A DNA stretch of 64,000 nt from positions 26,733 to 90,732 of the forward strand of contig DAHUXN010000013.1 in NCBI GenBank assembly GCA_027307115.1, read 5' to 3'. The notes under the pieces are model-generated. The model saw only the letters and a program-made list of their open reading frames with translations, was not told the origin of the DNA and made no database searches. Numbering within the stretch: the stretch's first letter is position 1; every line of letters begins with the position of its first letter. Below, piece by piece: positions 48,000 to 58,369 of the stretch. The stretch comes from Acidobacteriota bacterium (GTDB lineage Bacteria > Acidobacteriota > Terriglobia > Acidiferrales > UBA7541). Position numbers and translations under genes: made by a program.

Positions 48000-48755
48000 G
48001 TGGCGGAATCTCCGACCGTGCAACTCTCGGATCGCTTCGGCGCAACGCAACGGCGCGATTTCTGGTGGCTTCAGCCGCTGGCCGTGGCGATTGGTCTGGG
48101 CCTGTTTGCGATTTATGCGACGCTTCGGGCGTTCCAAGGCCATTTCTACGAATGGGGACCATACCTCTCGCCGTTTTATTCCCCGCTGATTGATCCCGAG
48201 CATCATTGGTGGCCGCTTTCGCCCGCGGTGCTGGTTTTGGGCGGGCCGCTGGGATTTCGCACTACGTGCTACTACTACCGCAAAGCGTACTACCGTGCGT
48301 TTTTTCTGGACCCAGCCGCGTGCGCCGTCGGAGAGGCTAGACATAACTATGGCGGCGAAACAAAATTTCCGCTGATCCTGCAGAACGTCCACCGCTACTT
48401 CTTCTATCTGTCATTTGTGTTCCTTATTTCCCTGTGGTACGACGCGGTTCGCGGATTTATCTGGAGCGGGCATTTTGGCGCTGGCGTTGGCTCGTTCATC
48501 CTGCTGATTAACGTTGCGCTGCTGACAACCTACACGCTCTCCTGCCATTCGTGCCGCCACATGGTCGGCGGCAACGTCGATTGCTATTCGTGCGCGAAGT
48601 TCGGCGGCGCGCGGCTCAGTCTGTGGCGGCGTGTAACGTCGCTGAACGAACATCACATGTTGATCGCCTGGACCAGCCTGTTCTTCGTGGCCTTCACGGA
48701 CCTGTACGTCATGTTGACAGCTATGGGAACCATCCGGGATCTGAGACTCTTTTGA
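48000..48755 (+). CDS. Sdh1-type succinate dehydrogenase membrane anchor
   Basis: 251 residues from GTG 48000, with five hydrophobic segments (about 24-44, 72-92, 131-152, 160-182, 221-242). It precedes the flavoprotein and Fe-S genes with a 4-base overlap. It matches the single-anchor Sdh1 type: CYYYRKAYYRAFFLDP and ETKFPLILQNVHRYFFY are conserved there. The end of helix 4 carries CHSCRH (C182, H183, C185, H187) and DCYSC (C195, C198), enough Cys/His to hold an iron-sulfur cluster. The related mycobacterial Sdh1 has been reported to hold a membrane-embedded Rieske-type cluster. Which residues act as ligands here is inference. Confidence 0.8.
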   Translation: MAESPTVQLSDRFGATQRRDFWWLQPLAVAIGLGLFAIYATLRAFQGHFYEWGPYLSPFYSPLIDPEHHWWPLSPAVLVLGGPLGFRTTCYYYRKAYYRAFFLDPAACAVGEARHNYGGETKFPLILQNVHRYFFYLSFVFLISLWYDAVRGFIWSGHFGAGVGSFILLINVALLTTYTLSCHSCRHMVGGNVDCYSCAKFGGARLSLWRRVTSLNEHHMLIAWTSLFFVAFTDLYVMLTAMGTIRDLRLF

Positions 48756-50470
48756 ACGAAAAATACGAAACTCACGAACACGATGTTCTCATCATCGGCG
48801 CGGGCGGAGCCGGCCTCCGAGCCGCTGTCGAGGCGCTCAATCAAGGAGCCTCCGTAGGCGTTGTCTGCAAATCGCTGCTCGGCAAAGCGCACACCGTAAT
48901 GGCGGAAGGCGGCATCGCCGCTGCCATGGCCAATGTAGACGCTGGCGATAACTGGCGCACCCATTTCTGCGACACCATGCGCGGCGGAAAATTCTTGAAC
49001 AATTGGCGCATGGCCCAGCTCCACGCGCAGGAAGCTCCTGACCGCGTGCGCGAACTCGAACAGTGGGGCGCTCTATTCGACCGCACGGAATCCGGCGACA
49101 TCATGCAGCGCGCTTTCGGTGGTCACAGTTTCAAGCGTCTCTGCCACGTGGGCGACCGCACCGGCTTGGAAATGATTCGCACGCTCCAGGATCGCGGCGT
49201 CAGCATGGGAATTGACGTTTATATGGAGTGCACCGTCACGCGCCTGCTTAAGGACGGCGATCGCATCGCGGGCGCTTTCGGCTATTGGCGCGAACAAGGG
49301 CGCTTCGTGCTCTTCAAGGCCAAATCAATCGTCATTGCCACCGGAGGCATTGGCAAAGCCTGGAAAATCACTTCGAATTCTTGGGAATACACTGGCGACG
49401 GCATGGCGCTCGCCTACGAAGCTGGCGCCGAACTCATGGACATGGAATTTGTGCAATTCCACCCCACAGGCATGGTCTGGCCTCCTGGCGTGCAGGGAAT
49501 TCTAGTCACGGAAGCGGTTCGCGGCGAAGGCGGCATCCTCCGCAACCGCCTCGGCGAACGCTTCATGGAAAAGTACGATCCCAAGAAGATGGAACTTTCC
49601 ACGCGTGACGTCGTCGCCCGCTCGATTTACACCGAAGTCCGCGAAGGCCGCGGCACCGAACACGGCGGCGCGTATCTCGATATTTCCCACAAGCCCGCCG
49701 ACTACGTGAAACGCAAGCTCCCCGGCATGTATCACCAGTTCAAGGAACTCGCCGACGTCGACATCACCAGCGGACCTATGGAAGTCGGCCCCACTTGCCA
49801 TTACGTTATGGGCGGCATTCGCGTGGACGCGGAATCCACGCAAGCATCCATTCCCGGACTCTTCGCCGCCGGCGAAGCCGCTGCGGGCCTTCATGGCGCG
49901 AATCGCCTCGGAGGGAATTCGCTCTCGGACTTGCTCGTTTTCGGCCGCCGTGCTGGTGCTGCCGCAGCGAAGCACGCGAAGGAAACAGCCACTCCAACCC
50001 TCGACGCCGCGCAGGTCGAAGAAGCCGCGCGCGAGATACTCGCTCCTTTCGAGCGCCGCGACGGCGAAGGCCCTTACGAAATTCATCGCGAGTTGGAGAA
50101 TACCCTCCAGAGCCTTGTGGGCATCTATCGCAATGAGGAGGACCTCAATCGCGCGCTCACGGAAATTGAACGCCTCAACGAGCGCGCCTCGCGCGTACGC
50201 GTCGAAGGCTCGCGCTTGTTCAACCCCGGCTGGCATCTCGCTCGCGACCTGAAATCCATGTTGACGGTCGCTGAATGCGTCACGCGGTGCGCTCTCGCCC
50301 GCAAAGAGAGCCGTGGCGCGCACAGCCGTCTCGATTTCCCGGAATATGACGCGGCGTGGGGGAAAAAGAACAACATCATCGTTCGCGATGGCGCCGGAAT
50401 GACGTTACGCCAAATCCCCGTGCGCGAAATGCCCGAAGAATTGCAGCAGCTTTTGGCCGATCAAAAATAG
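48752..50470 (+). CDS. sdhA: Succinate dehydrogenase/fumarate reductase flavoprotein
   Basis: 572 residues from TTG 48752, overlapping the anchor stop. FAD-binding VLIIGAGGAGLRAAVEAL; AHTVMAEGGIAAAM with the His that binds FAD covalently; FVQFHPTGMVWPPG and RGEGGILRN of the active site; TCHYVMGGIRVD and GANRLGGNSLSDLLVFG near the C-terminus. Catalyses succinate/fumarate interconversion at the cytoplasmic face. 321 bases containing repeats separate it from sdhB, an unusual gap for an sdh operon. Confidence 0.93.
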   Translation: MNEKYETHEHDVLIIGAGGAGLRAAVEALNQGASVGVVCKSLLGKAHTVMAEGGIAAAMANVDAGDNWRTHFCDTMRGGKFLNNWRMAQLHAQEAPDRVRELEQWGALFDRTESGDIMQRAFGGHSFKRLCHVGDRTGLEMIRTLQDRGVSMGIDVYMECTVTRLLKDGDRIAGAFGYWREQGRFVLFKAKSIVIATGGIGKAWKITSNSWEYTGDGMALAYEAGAELMDMEFVQFHPTGMVWPPGVQGILVTEAVRGEGGILRNRLGERFMEKYDPKKMELSTRDVVARSIYTEVREGRGTEHGGAYLDISHKPADYVKRKLPGMYHQFKELADVDITSGPMEVGPTCHYVMGGIRVDAESTQASIPGLFAAGEAAAGLHGANRLGGNSLSDLLVFGRRAGAAAAKHAKETATPTLDAAQVEEAAREILAPFERRDGEGPYEIHRELENTLQSLVGIYRNEEDLNRALTEIERLNERASRVRVEGSRLFNPGWHLARDLKSMLTVAECVTRCALARKESRGAHSRLDFPEYDAAWGKKNNIIVRDGAGMTLRQIPVREMPEELQQLLADQK

Positions 50471-50791
50471 ATACATCAAGCCTCACGGCTTGCGGAATAA
50501 TTGGGACGTTAGCAGGCTGCTGAAAAAATGCCATACGTGTCATTCCGAGGAGCCATGCGACGAGGCATCTGCTTTTTGCTTGTTTTTTTCACAGAAAACG
50601 GACCTCTCGCCTCGCTCAGAATGGCCGGAAAAGACTTTTTCAACGCCCTGTTAGAGGGTCGCATCTTTAGCTGCGACATTACAGTCGTTCCCTTCAGGGG
50701 TTTTAAGCTCCTGAAGTTCGTCAGGTAGATTGCTGATGGCAGATAAGTTTCCAACGCAAGCCCAGCGCAAAACGCTCAGCGGAGGCCGCTC
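50471..50791. repeat. Intergenic repeat cluster between sdhA and sdhB
   Basis: No gene. CTGCTGAAAAA...TGTCATTCCGAG...GCATCTGCTTTT at about 50517-50576 reads rightward. A related unit, GTTGAAAAAGTC...CATTCTGAGCGAGGCGAGAGG, lies in opposite orientation at about 50594-50650. A hairpin GTCGCA/TGCGAC follows at 50658-50677. The same elements recur at 61415-61820. These look like dispersed intergenic repeats of the host genome; the inverted pair could fold in the sdh transcript. Confidence 0.65.
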
Positions 50792-51532
50792 GTGGCAGAA
50801 GCCGTCTTAGCGGTATTTCGTGGCACTCGCGAAGGTGGCACCCCGGTCGACTATCGCGTCCCCATCGCCCCGGGAATGGTGGTTCTCGATGCGCTTCATT
50901 ACATTCAGGGTCACCTCGCTCCCGATCTCGCTGTCCGTTGGAATTGCAAAGCCGGCCGCTGCGGCTCCTGCTCTGCGGAAGTGAACGGCCGCCCGCGGCT
51001 CACCTGCAAGACGCGCCTGGATTCACTTCCTACGGACAAGACCATCACCGTGGCGCCGATGAAAACTTTCCCTCTGATCAAAGATTTGGTCACCGACGTC
51101 TCTTGGAATTATCAGGTGAACAAGAAAATCCCCGCATTTTCGCCGCGCCCCGGAACAGACTGGAAAATGTCGCAAGCTGACGTCGACCGTGCCCAGGAAT
51201 TCCGCAAATGCATCGAGTGTTTTTTGTGCCAGGACGTCTGCCACGTCCTTCGCGATCATCAAAAGCAAGAGCACTATGCAGGCCCCAGATTTTTTGTCCG
51301 CGTTGCCGGCCTCGAAATGCATCCTCTCGACAATCTGTCGCGCATAAAAAGTATCAAAGACCAGATGGGAATCGGCTTTTGCAATATCACCAAATGCTGC
51401 ACCGAAGTTTGCCCCGAGAGCATTCACATCACCGATAACGCCATCATCCCGCTGAAGGAACGCGTCGTCGATCAGTTCTACGATCCGTTAGTTTGGATCG
51501 CTCGCAAATTCAGACGTTCCGGCGGCACCTAA
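50792..51532 (+). CDS. sdhB: Succinate dehydrogenase iron-sulfur protein
   Basis: 246 residues from GTG 50792 with GGAGG at 6 bases. [2Fe-2S] ligands in WNCKAGRCGSCSAEV and TCKTRL; [4Fe-4S] in CIECFLCQDVCHVL; third cluster in CCTEVCPESI. Carries electrons from the flavoprotein to the quinone-facing anchor. The start of the next gene is 17 bases downstream with its own GGAGG. Confidence 0.94.
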   Translation: MAEAVLAVFRGTREGGTPVDYRVPIAPGMVVLDALHYIQGHLAPDLAVRWNCKAGRCGSCSAEVNGRPRLTCKTRLDSLPTDKTITVAPMKTFPLIKDLVTDVSWNYQVNKKIPAFSPRPGTDWKMSQADVDRAQEFRKCIECFLCQDVCHVLRDHQKQEHYAGPRFFVRVAGLEMHPLDNLSRIKSIKDQMGIGFCNITKCCTEVCPESIHITDNAIIPLKERVVDQFYDPLVWIARKFRRSGGT

Positions 51533-51549
51533 TCAGAGCGGAGGCCCCC

Positions 51550-52059
51550 ATGGAGCACGCGTTAAAATCCATTTCGAAGGCGGGAATTCCCGAAGCCATC
51601 GCCAAAACTGAGCTGTATCGCTATCTGAATGAGCCCGAAGAGGCCGAATCAATTTGCCACGACATTCTCGCCATCGAACCCAATCATCAACTTGCTCTCC
51701 GCGTGCTCGGCCTGTCCATCACCGACCAGTTCACCGGCGCTCCCTCGGATCGTTATGCGGAGGTGCAAGCCATTTTTGAGCGCCTCGAAAATTTCTATGA
51801 GCGCTTCTACTATCTCGGCCTTCTCAACGAACGCCGCGCGAAAGTGCAACTTCGCGCTGGCCGTCCTTTGCATGCCCTTCGCGTGCTTTTTGAAGAAGCC
51901 CTGCGCTGTTTTGCCGAAGCCGAAAAAATCCGTCCGCCCGGCAATGACGATGCTGTCCTCCGCTGGAATCGTTGCGTTCGCTTGCTGCACAGCCACTCCG
52001 CTACCGAGCAGCAGAATGCCGAAGAAGCGATCGACTTCGGCGACAGCAATCCCTACTGA
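51550..52059 (+). CDS. TPR-like protein of the sdh operon, unknown
   Basis: 169 residues from ATG 51550 (GGAGG at 5 bases). Helical repeats resembling TPR: EAIAKTELYRYLNEPEEAES, DILAIEPNHQLALRVLGLS, then LHALRVLFEEALRCFAEAEK. No signal peptide, no cofactor motif. Position directly after sdhB suggests an assembly or regulatory role, for example in flavinylation or complex assembly, but this is inference. Confidence 0.7.
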   Translation: MEHALKSISKAGIPEAIAKTELYRYLNEPEEAESICHDILAIEPNHQLALRVLGLSITDQFTGAPSDRYAEVQAIFERLENFYERFYYLGLLNERRAKVQLRAGRPLHALRVLFEEALRCFAEAEKIRPPGNDDAVLRWNRCVRLLHSHSATEQQNAEEAIDFGDSNPY

Positions 52060-52095
52060 ATCGTCCCTCCGCCCCTGAAGAGCGCAACGTATCCT

Positions 52096-52662
52096 CTACT
52101 CTCGTCCGACTCCCAGCGCGTCCGCTACTCGGTTGATGTAGTTGAACCACGCAGCGATCAATGTAATTTGCAGAATGCCGCGATCGTCAAATCCGGCGGC
52201 ACGAAGACGCTCATGATCCGCGCGGCTGATCTTCGTCGCATCCTTCGTCATTTGCACCGCGTAATCCAGCATCGCCCGTTCTTGCTCGGTGATCGCCGCG
52301 GTCTTGTAGTCCCTCCGCAGCGCTTCGACTAAATCCGCATTCAACGTTACCCGGCGCAGAAACTCTGCGTGCGATTCAATTCAATAGAAACATCGATTCG
52401 TCACGGAGACGACTGTGGTTATCATTTCGTGTTGTCTCCGTGAGAGCGGCAAGTCCTTCGACATCAGTGCTCCGAATGTCGAGAAGGCGTGGTTCAACGC
52501 TGCCGGAATCAGGCTGTGCGAAGCCACGATTGCAGATGGTCCGTCCTTGGTTGGAAAAACCGGAACGGCGTATTCCACCGGATATAGCGCCCGCTGCCCT
52601 TCCATCGCTTCCCGCAAGTCTTGGTCGGCTTCAGACAAAGGAATGGTTCGAATCCAAGTCAC
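52096..52662 (-). CDS. AhpD-like peroxidase-related protein with in-frame UGA (candidate selenoprotein)
   Basis: Read through one UGA at 52381-52383, the frame gives 188 residues: start GTG 52662 with AGGGAGG 8 bases upstream ([16 protein letters not shown]), UGA at codon 94, natural end at 52096. The UGA falls exactly in the active-site motif C-F-Y-[UGA]-I-E-S-H, which in the carboxymuconolactone-decarboxylase/AhpD family is C-x-x-C-x-x-x-H. Sequence on both sides keeps family character ([15 protein letters not shown] before; [20 protein letters not shown] and [17 protein letters not shown] after). A 6-bp hairpin with a GUU loop lies 12-26 nt beyond the UGA and fits bacterial SECIS rules. 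Alternatives are a nonsense mutation of a Cys codon or a sequencing error. Likely peroxide or disulfide redox enzyme; divergent from msrA. Confidence 0.75.
52355..52369 (-). promoter_or_regulatory. Candidate bacterial SECIS hairpin
   Basis: On the coding (minus) strand CGCAGA, loop GTT, TCTGCG: a perfect 6-bp stem with a 3-nt loop whose first base is G. The loop begins 18 nt after the UGA. Bacterial SECIS elements are found with the apical loop roughly 16-37 nt downstream and a G in the first two loop positions. SelB binding is untested. Confidence 0.6.
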
Positions 52663-52778
52663 AAATGGTTCCTCCCTTTCGACTTTTTCGGTTTGCTGCG
52701 ATAAGTTTAAACACATAAAAAGCGCTGCCCGCCATAGTGTTAAAATGGTACCGCAGCACGGACTAACGGGAGAATCCC

Positions 52779-53252
52779 ATGACTGAAATCGCCACATTCG
52801 GGGCAGGCTGTTTTTGGGGAGTCGAAGCGGCATTCCGGCGTTTGCCCGGCGTTGTGGACGTTGCCGCAGGCTACAGCGGCGGACATATGCCCAACCCGAC
52901 CTATAAAGATGTTTGCTCGCACACAACAGGCCATGCCGAAGTCGTGCAGGTCACCTTCGATCCACAGAAGATCAGTTACGACCAGTTGCTCGATCTTTTC
53001 TGGCAGATTCACAATCCAACTCAGGTGAACCGCCAGGGGCCCGACGTTGGCACGCAATACCGCTCCGCAATTTTCGTTCACTCGCCGGAGCAAAAAGCCA
53101 TCGCGGAGAAATCAAAAGCTGCGCTCGCAGCGGGCGGGAAATTCCAGCGGCCTATCGCCACCGAAATCACCACGGCAGGTCCCTTTTATCGTGCGGAGGA
53201 ATACCATCAGAAATATTTGGAAAAACACGGCGCCGCATCCTGCCATTTCTAA
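52779..53252 (+). CDS. msrA: Peptide methionine sulfoxide reductase A
   Basis: 157 residues, GGGAG upstream of ATG 52779. Catalytic site [12 protein letters not shown] with the nucleophilic Cys at residue 10; [24 protein letters not shown] and [13 protein letters not shown] are standard MsrA segments. The penultimate C-terminal Cys (SCHF) may be the resolving Cys. It repairs the S-form of methionine sulfoxide. 116 bases divergent from the candidate selenoprotein, so a shared oxidative-stress promoter region is possible. Confidence 0.95.
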   Translation: MTEIATFGAGCFWGVEAAFRRLPGVVDVAAGYSGGHMPNPTYKDVCSHTTGHAEVVQVTFDPQKISYDQLLDLFWQIHNPTQVNRQGPDVGTQYRSAIFVHSPEQKAIAEKSKAALAAGGKFQRPIATEITTAGPFYRAEEYHQKYLEKHGAASCHF

Positions 53253-53355
53253 AATCTTTTGCGTGATTCCGTCAGTTGTCCGCGCGCTGTCTCTCTCTGA
53301 CAGTTTGTGAAGAAACTCTACCCGAACCGGATTGCGGAAATCGGTTTTGTTGTCG

Positions 53356-53817
53356 CTATGACTGGGGCACGATATTTGCGTGGCGGGCAACTTCTTGCCA
53401 GCGTCCCTGCTGTTTCATCCAAATTGCGGTAAATCGGAGTTCCTGTTTCTTCCCGGCAATCGGCATCTTACCGCCCCAAATGACGGTTTCGCTGCCCGCT
53501 AGGATCACGGTGTCTCCATAGACGCGCGCGTATTCGATGCGACGGTCGTACGACGTGATTACGAGAAACCCGGACTTCATCATGCCGACCACGTCTTGTT
53601 TATTCACGAACTTGTTCAAGGGGTTCGTCACGACGAAGTCGTCAGACCATAGCCGCGCCATTTCCAGTGGATCCTTGTGCAAGAACGCCTGCACTTCCTC
53701 GTCGCTTGCTTGACGTACCTGCTGTTCCGCCAGCTTGTCGGCGGAGGGTGAAGGCGCTTGTACCGTGGCGCATAACGAGACCAGGGTGAACAGCATTGTC
53801 AAAACAGAGAGTTGCAT
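53356..53817 (-). CDS. Secreted SnoaL/DUF4440-like protein
   Basis: 153 residues from ATG 53817, GAGAGG at 5 bases. Signal peptide to about residue 21 (CATVQA). NTF2-like core: EVQAFLHKDPLEMARLWSDDFVV, KQDVVGMMKSG and RFTAIWMKQQGRWQEVARH. Family members bind small molecules or act as isomerases or hydrolases; no catalytic residues can be assigned. A second protein of the same family lies at 55181-55651. Confidence 0.75.
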   Translation of the reverse strand: MQLSVLTMLFTLVSLCATVQAPSPSADKLAEQQVRQASDEEVQAFLHKDPLEMARLWSDDFVVTNPLNKFVNKQDVVGMMKSGFLVITSYDRRIEYARVYGDTVILAGSETVIWGGKMPIAGKKQELRFTAIWMKQQGRWQEVARHANIVPQS

Positions 53818-53904
53818 GGAGCCTCTCCCCAATACCTAAGTCGGAATGTCTTTTTTGAACTCGGAAACGGCGTCATTGTACCCGGTTTTGCCCGTTGCGG
53901 GTAA

Positions 53905-55651
<1,747 letters not shown>

Positions 55652-55815
55652 ACGCTGCCTCCGGAGTAGCGCTGCGACTAACCTTACAATCGCAATGCCA
55701 GCAGAGTCAACGAAACGAGGAATTCAGGACGCCGAGTTCAAGGCCGCGAAACGCCCTCTGAGAGTTACGGGTCGGCGCTAGTGCAATGAGAAAGTAAGCA
55801 ACACAGGTAGGAAAT

Positions 55816-55877
55816 CACAGGTAGAAAACGCCGCGGGGACGTGAAATGGTAGGCCCGTGCGGGCTCGAACCGCAGAC
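55816..55877. repeat. Direct repeat, copy B (inside intact tRNA-Val)
   Basis: Counterpart of 55091-55152; the right part is the 3' end of the intact tRNA-Val. The two copies bracket about 660 bp. Confidence 0.85.
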
Positions 55878-55923
55878 CTCTACCGTGTCAAGGTAGCGCT
55901 CTAACCAACTGAGCTACGGGCCT
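55847..55923 (-). tRNA. tRNA-Val (GAC), CCA encoded
   Basis: Minus-strand cloverleaf: acceptor AGGCCCG/CGGGCCT, anticodon stem CTACC/GGTAG with loop TTGACAC (anticodon GAC), T-arm with GGTTCGAGCC, discriminator A at 55850 and CCA at 55847-55849. Its 3' half is duplicated at 55122-55152. Confidence 0.95.
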
Positions 55924-55976
55924 ATAACTTGCTCACATTTTAGCACATCGGCCACAATCGTCATCCGCGCACCCTT

Positions 55977-56321
55977 TTACGCCGCGCGCTCCACCATCAC
56001 CGCCGTCCCGTACGCCAGCACTTCTGTTACCCCTTGCATGATTTCGTTCGCATCGTAGCGTACGCCGATGATCGCGTTCCCGCCGCGCTCCGCTGCATGC
56101 TCCATCAACAGTTCCAGCGCATCCTCGCGAGTTTTCTCGCACATGTCGGTGAACAGCGTGATGTTTCCTCCCACAATGGTCTGCAGCGACGCGCCAATGT
56201 TCCCAAAAATGCTCCGCGAACGCACAATAATCCCGCGCACCAGTCCCAGCGACCGCACGATGCGATATCCCGGTAACTCGAAAGCGTTCGTCACCATTCC
56301 CATATCCACTCGTCCGTTCAC
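55977..56321 (-). CDS. YbjQ/UPF0145 family protein
   Basis: 114 residues from GTG 56321 with AAGGAGG at 5 bases. Family marks: [20 protein letters not shown], the conserved GG in [17 protein letters not shown] and a C-terminal [11 protein letters not shown]. Often called putative heavy-metal-binding, but function is not established. Probably forms a pentamer in the cytosol. 49 bases upstream of the CocE hydrolase stop; could be a single-gene unit. Confidence 0.88.
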   Translation of the reverse strand: MNGRVDMGMVTNAFELPGYRIVRSLGLVRGIIVRSRSIFGNIGASLQTIVGGNITLFTDMCEKTREDALELLMEHAAERGGNAIIGVRYDANEIMQGVTEVLAYGTAVMVERAA

Positions 56322-56369
56322 ATTGCCTCCTTATCGAATGCAATTTGGCCCGCGCGCCGCACTCGCCAT

Positions 56370-58268
56370 CTATTGATTGACCACCGGTATTTCCACGTTC
56401 GACGGATATTTCCTCGAACGGTAAATCCGTTGTGTAGCCTTGATGTAGTCGCTCGCCGTCGCCTTGAAAATGTTCGGCACAAATTTCTGCGGGTTGCGGT
56501 CGATAATCGGGAACCACGTGCTCTGCACCTGCACCATGATGCGGTGTCCCTTCAAAAAACAGTGGTCGTTCGTGTGCAAATCAATCGTGTACGGAGTCAC
56601 TTGATTCGGCACAATCGCTTCTGGTTTTTCGAAACTGTTGCGAAAACGCCCGCGGAACACTTCATCGGCGATCATCAACTCATATCCGCCCATCGAAGGC
56701 TCCGCTGCGTACTCTTCCGGATACACATCGATCAGTTTCGCCACCCAGTCGCTATCGCTTCCCGTAGTCGAAGCATAAAGATGCGCCACAATATCTCCCG
56801 CCACGCAAACATCATGATCCAGTGCACTCGTCGACCAGCTCACCGTGTCCGGCCGTGAATCGACGAAGCGTTGATCTTCCACCAGCCACGTGTACCAGTG
56901 GCTGCCCGGCCCGTACGTCTCCTCGACCGGGCGATGCCGGTACGGCACCGGATGCGCCGGATCGGAAATATAACTATCGAAAGCCTCCGCTCCCGTTTCT
57001 TCCGGCGCGTCGAACGACAATTTTCCGTCTGCGGCAAAATAAAGCTTCTTCTCCGTCACGTCGCTTTTTGGCGGCCACGCGTCGAACGGCACCCATTGGT
57101 TCGTTCCCGTCTGAAACGTCAGCGCTTTCTTGAACGGCAGATCGCCTTTGTCCTTCAGCCAGTGCGCGAACCACTTCGCCTGCACATTCGCGCGAAAATA
57201 TTTGCTCGTCGCGCTCCCAAATTTTATCCGGCCCAGGCTTTCTCCATCACTGCGCGCCCATCCGCCGTGATTCCACGGCCCCACCACCAGATAATTCAAA
57301 TGGTCGGTGTCGTGTTTTTCCAGCGTCTCGTAAATTTTCACCGGCCCGTAAAAATCTTCCTGATCCCACCACCCTGCCACGTTCAAATCCGGCACCGTCA
57401 AATGCATGTCCTTCAAATAGGGATAAAACGCCTGCTTTTGCCAAAAGCTGTCGTAGTTCGGATGGTTGACGAAGTCTTCCCACGTAGGCAGCTCGCCATG
57501 CAAATAATTCTTGTCCACGTTCCCAAGCGGCCCCAGCGCCAGATACCATTCGTACGTGTCGTATTTGTCGAAGTGAAAAATGAAATTCGTTTTTCCCGTT
57601 TCCATCATCGCCGCATATTCGAATCCGTAACTCAGCCGGAACGCCCCGTTGTGATGGAAATCGTCGCCCAAAAACATATCCGCCGGCGACGCCTGCTCCG
57701 AAACGGCCTTCAGCGCCGGATGCGGTTCCAGCAACGCCATCGCCGTCAACCAGCCGCCGTACGAAATTCCCAGCAGCCCCGCGCGTCCATTATTGTTCGG
57801 CACATTTTTCAGTAGCCAGTCGATCGTGTCGTACGTGTCCGTCCCTTCATCGATGGACTTCGCATCGTTCCGATCGCGCGGCGGCCGCTGCATCACGAAT
57901 TTTCCCTCCGACCCGTATCGCCCGCGAATATCTTGCATCACAAAAATGTAGCCTTCCGGAATCATCTCCTGATAAATATTGAACAGGCTGCTGTAGCCCT
58001 TTTCATCGTCATTCGTTCCATACGGCGTCCGCGTAATCAGGAACGGCAGCTTCTCCGCCGAATTCTTCGGCACATAAATCTCCGTGTGCAGTCGCACGCC
58101 GTCCCGCATCGGAATCATCGCGTCCCGCTTCGTGTACACCGCGCTCACGTCAATCAAACTAGACGGCGCCTGCGCGCGCGCCTCGCGCACATGCACCCAG
58201 CCCGCCGCCCACGCTCCCGCAATCCACGCTGCCACACACACCGCCGCTGCGATCCGCATCCGTTTCAT
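56370..58268 (-). CDS. Secreted CocE/NonD-family hydrolase (peptidase S15-like)
   Basis: 632 residues from ATG 58268 (GGAGAG upstream). Signal peptide to about residue 32 (VREARAQ). Alpha/beta-hydrolase with nucleophile in GLLGISYGGWLT, Asp region in NVAGWWDQEDF and His in VVGPWNHGGW. The C-terminal jelly-roll typical of X-Pro dipeptidyl-peptidase/CocE enzymes is present (DIVAHLYASTTGSDSDWVAK). Esterase, amidase or acylase activity on an exported or extracellular substrate is expected; the substrate is unknown. Confidence 0.88.
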   Translation of the reverse strand: MKRMRIAAAVCVAAWIAGAWAAGWVHVREARAQAPSSLIDVSAVYTKRDAMIPMRDGVRLHTEIYVPKNSAEKLPFLITRTPYGTNDDEKGYSSLFNIYQEMIPEGYIFVMQDIRGRYGSEGKFVMQRPPRDRNDAKSIDEGTDTYDTIDWLLKNVPNNNGRAGLLGISYGGWLTAMALLEPHPALKAVSEQASPADMFLGDDFHHNGAFRLSYGFEYAAMMETGKTNFIFHFDKYDTYEWYLALGPLGNVDKNYLHGELPTWEDFVNHPNYDSFWQKQAFYPYLKDMHLTVPDLNVAGWWDQEDFYGPVKIYETLEKHDTDHLNYLVVGPWNHGGWARSDGESLGRIKFGSATSKYFRANVQAKWFAHWLKDKGDLPFKKALTFQTGTNQWVPFDAWPPKSDVTEKKLYFAADGKLSFDAPEETGAEAFDSYISDPAHPVPYRHRPVEETYGPGSHWYTWLVEDQRFVDSRPDTVSWSTSALDHDVCVAGDIVAHLYASTTGSDSDWVAKLIDVYPEEYAAEPSMGGYELMIADEVFRGRFRNSFEKPEAIVPNQVTPYTIDLHTNDHCFLKGHRIMVQVQSTWFPIIDRNPQKFVPNIFKATASDYIKATQRIYRSRKYPSNVEIPVVNQ

Positions 58269-58369
58269 CGTCTTCGCTCTCCGTTTCCCGCCGAACCCTA
58301 TCACAACTTGCCTGGCGTTTGCGGGTGCCCCATGCTCGTTTTGTAAGCGTGGGGCTTTTCGTTCCAGCC

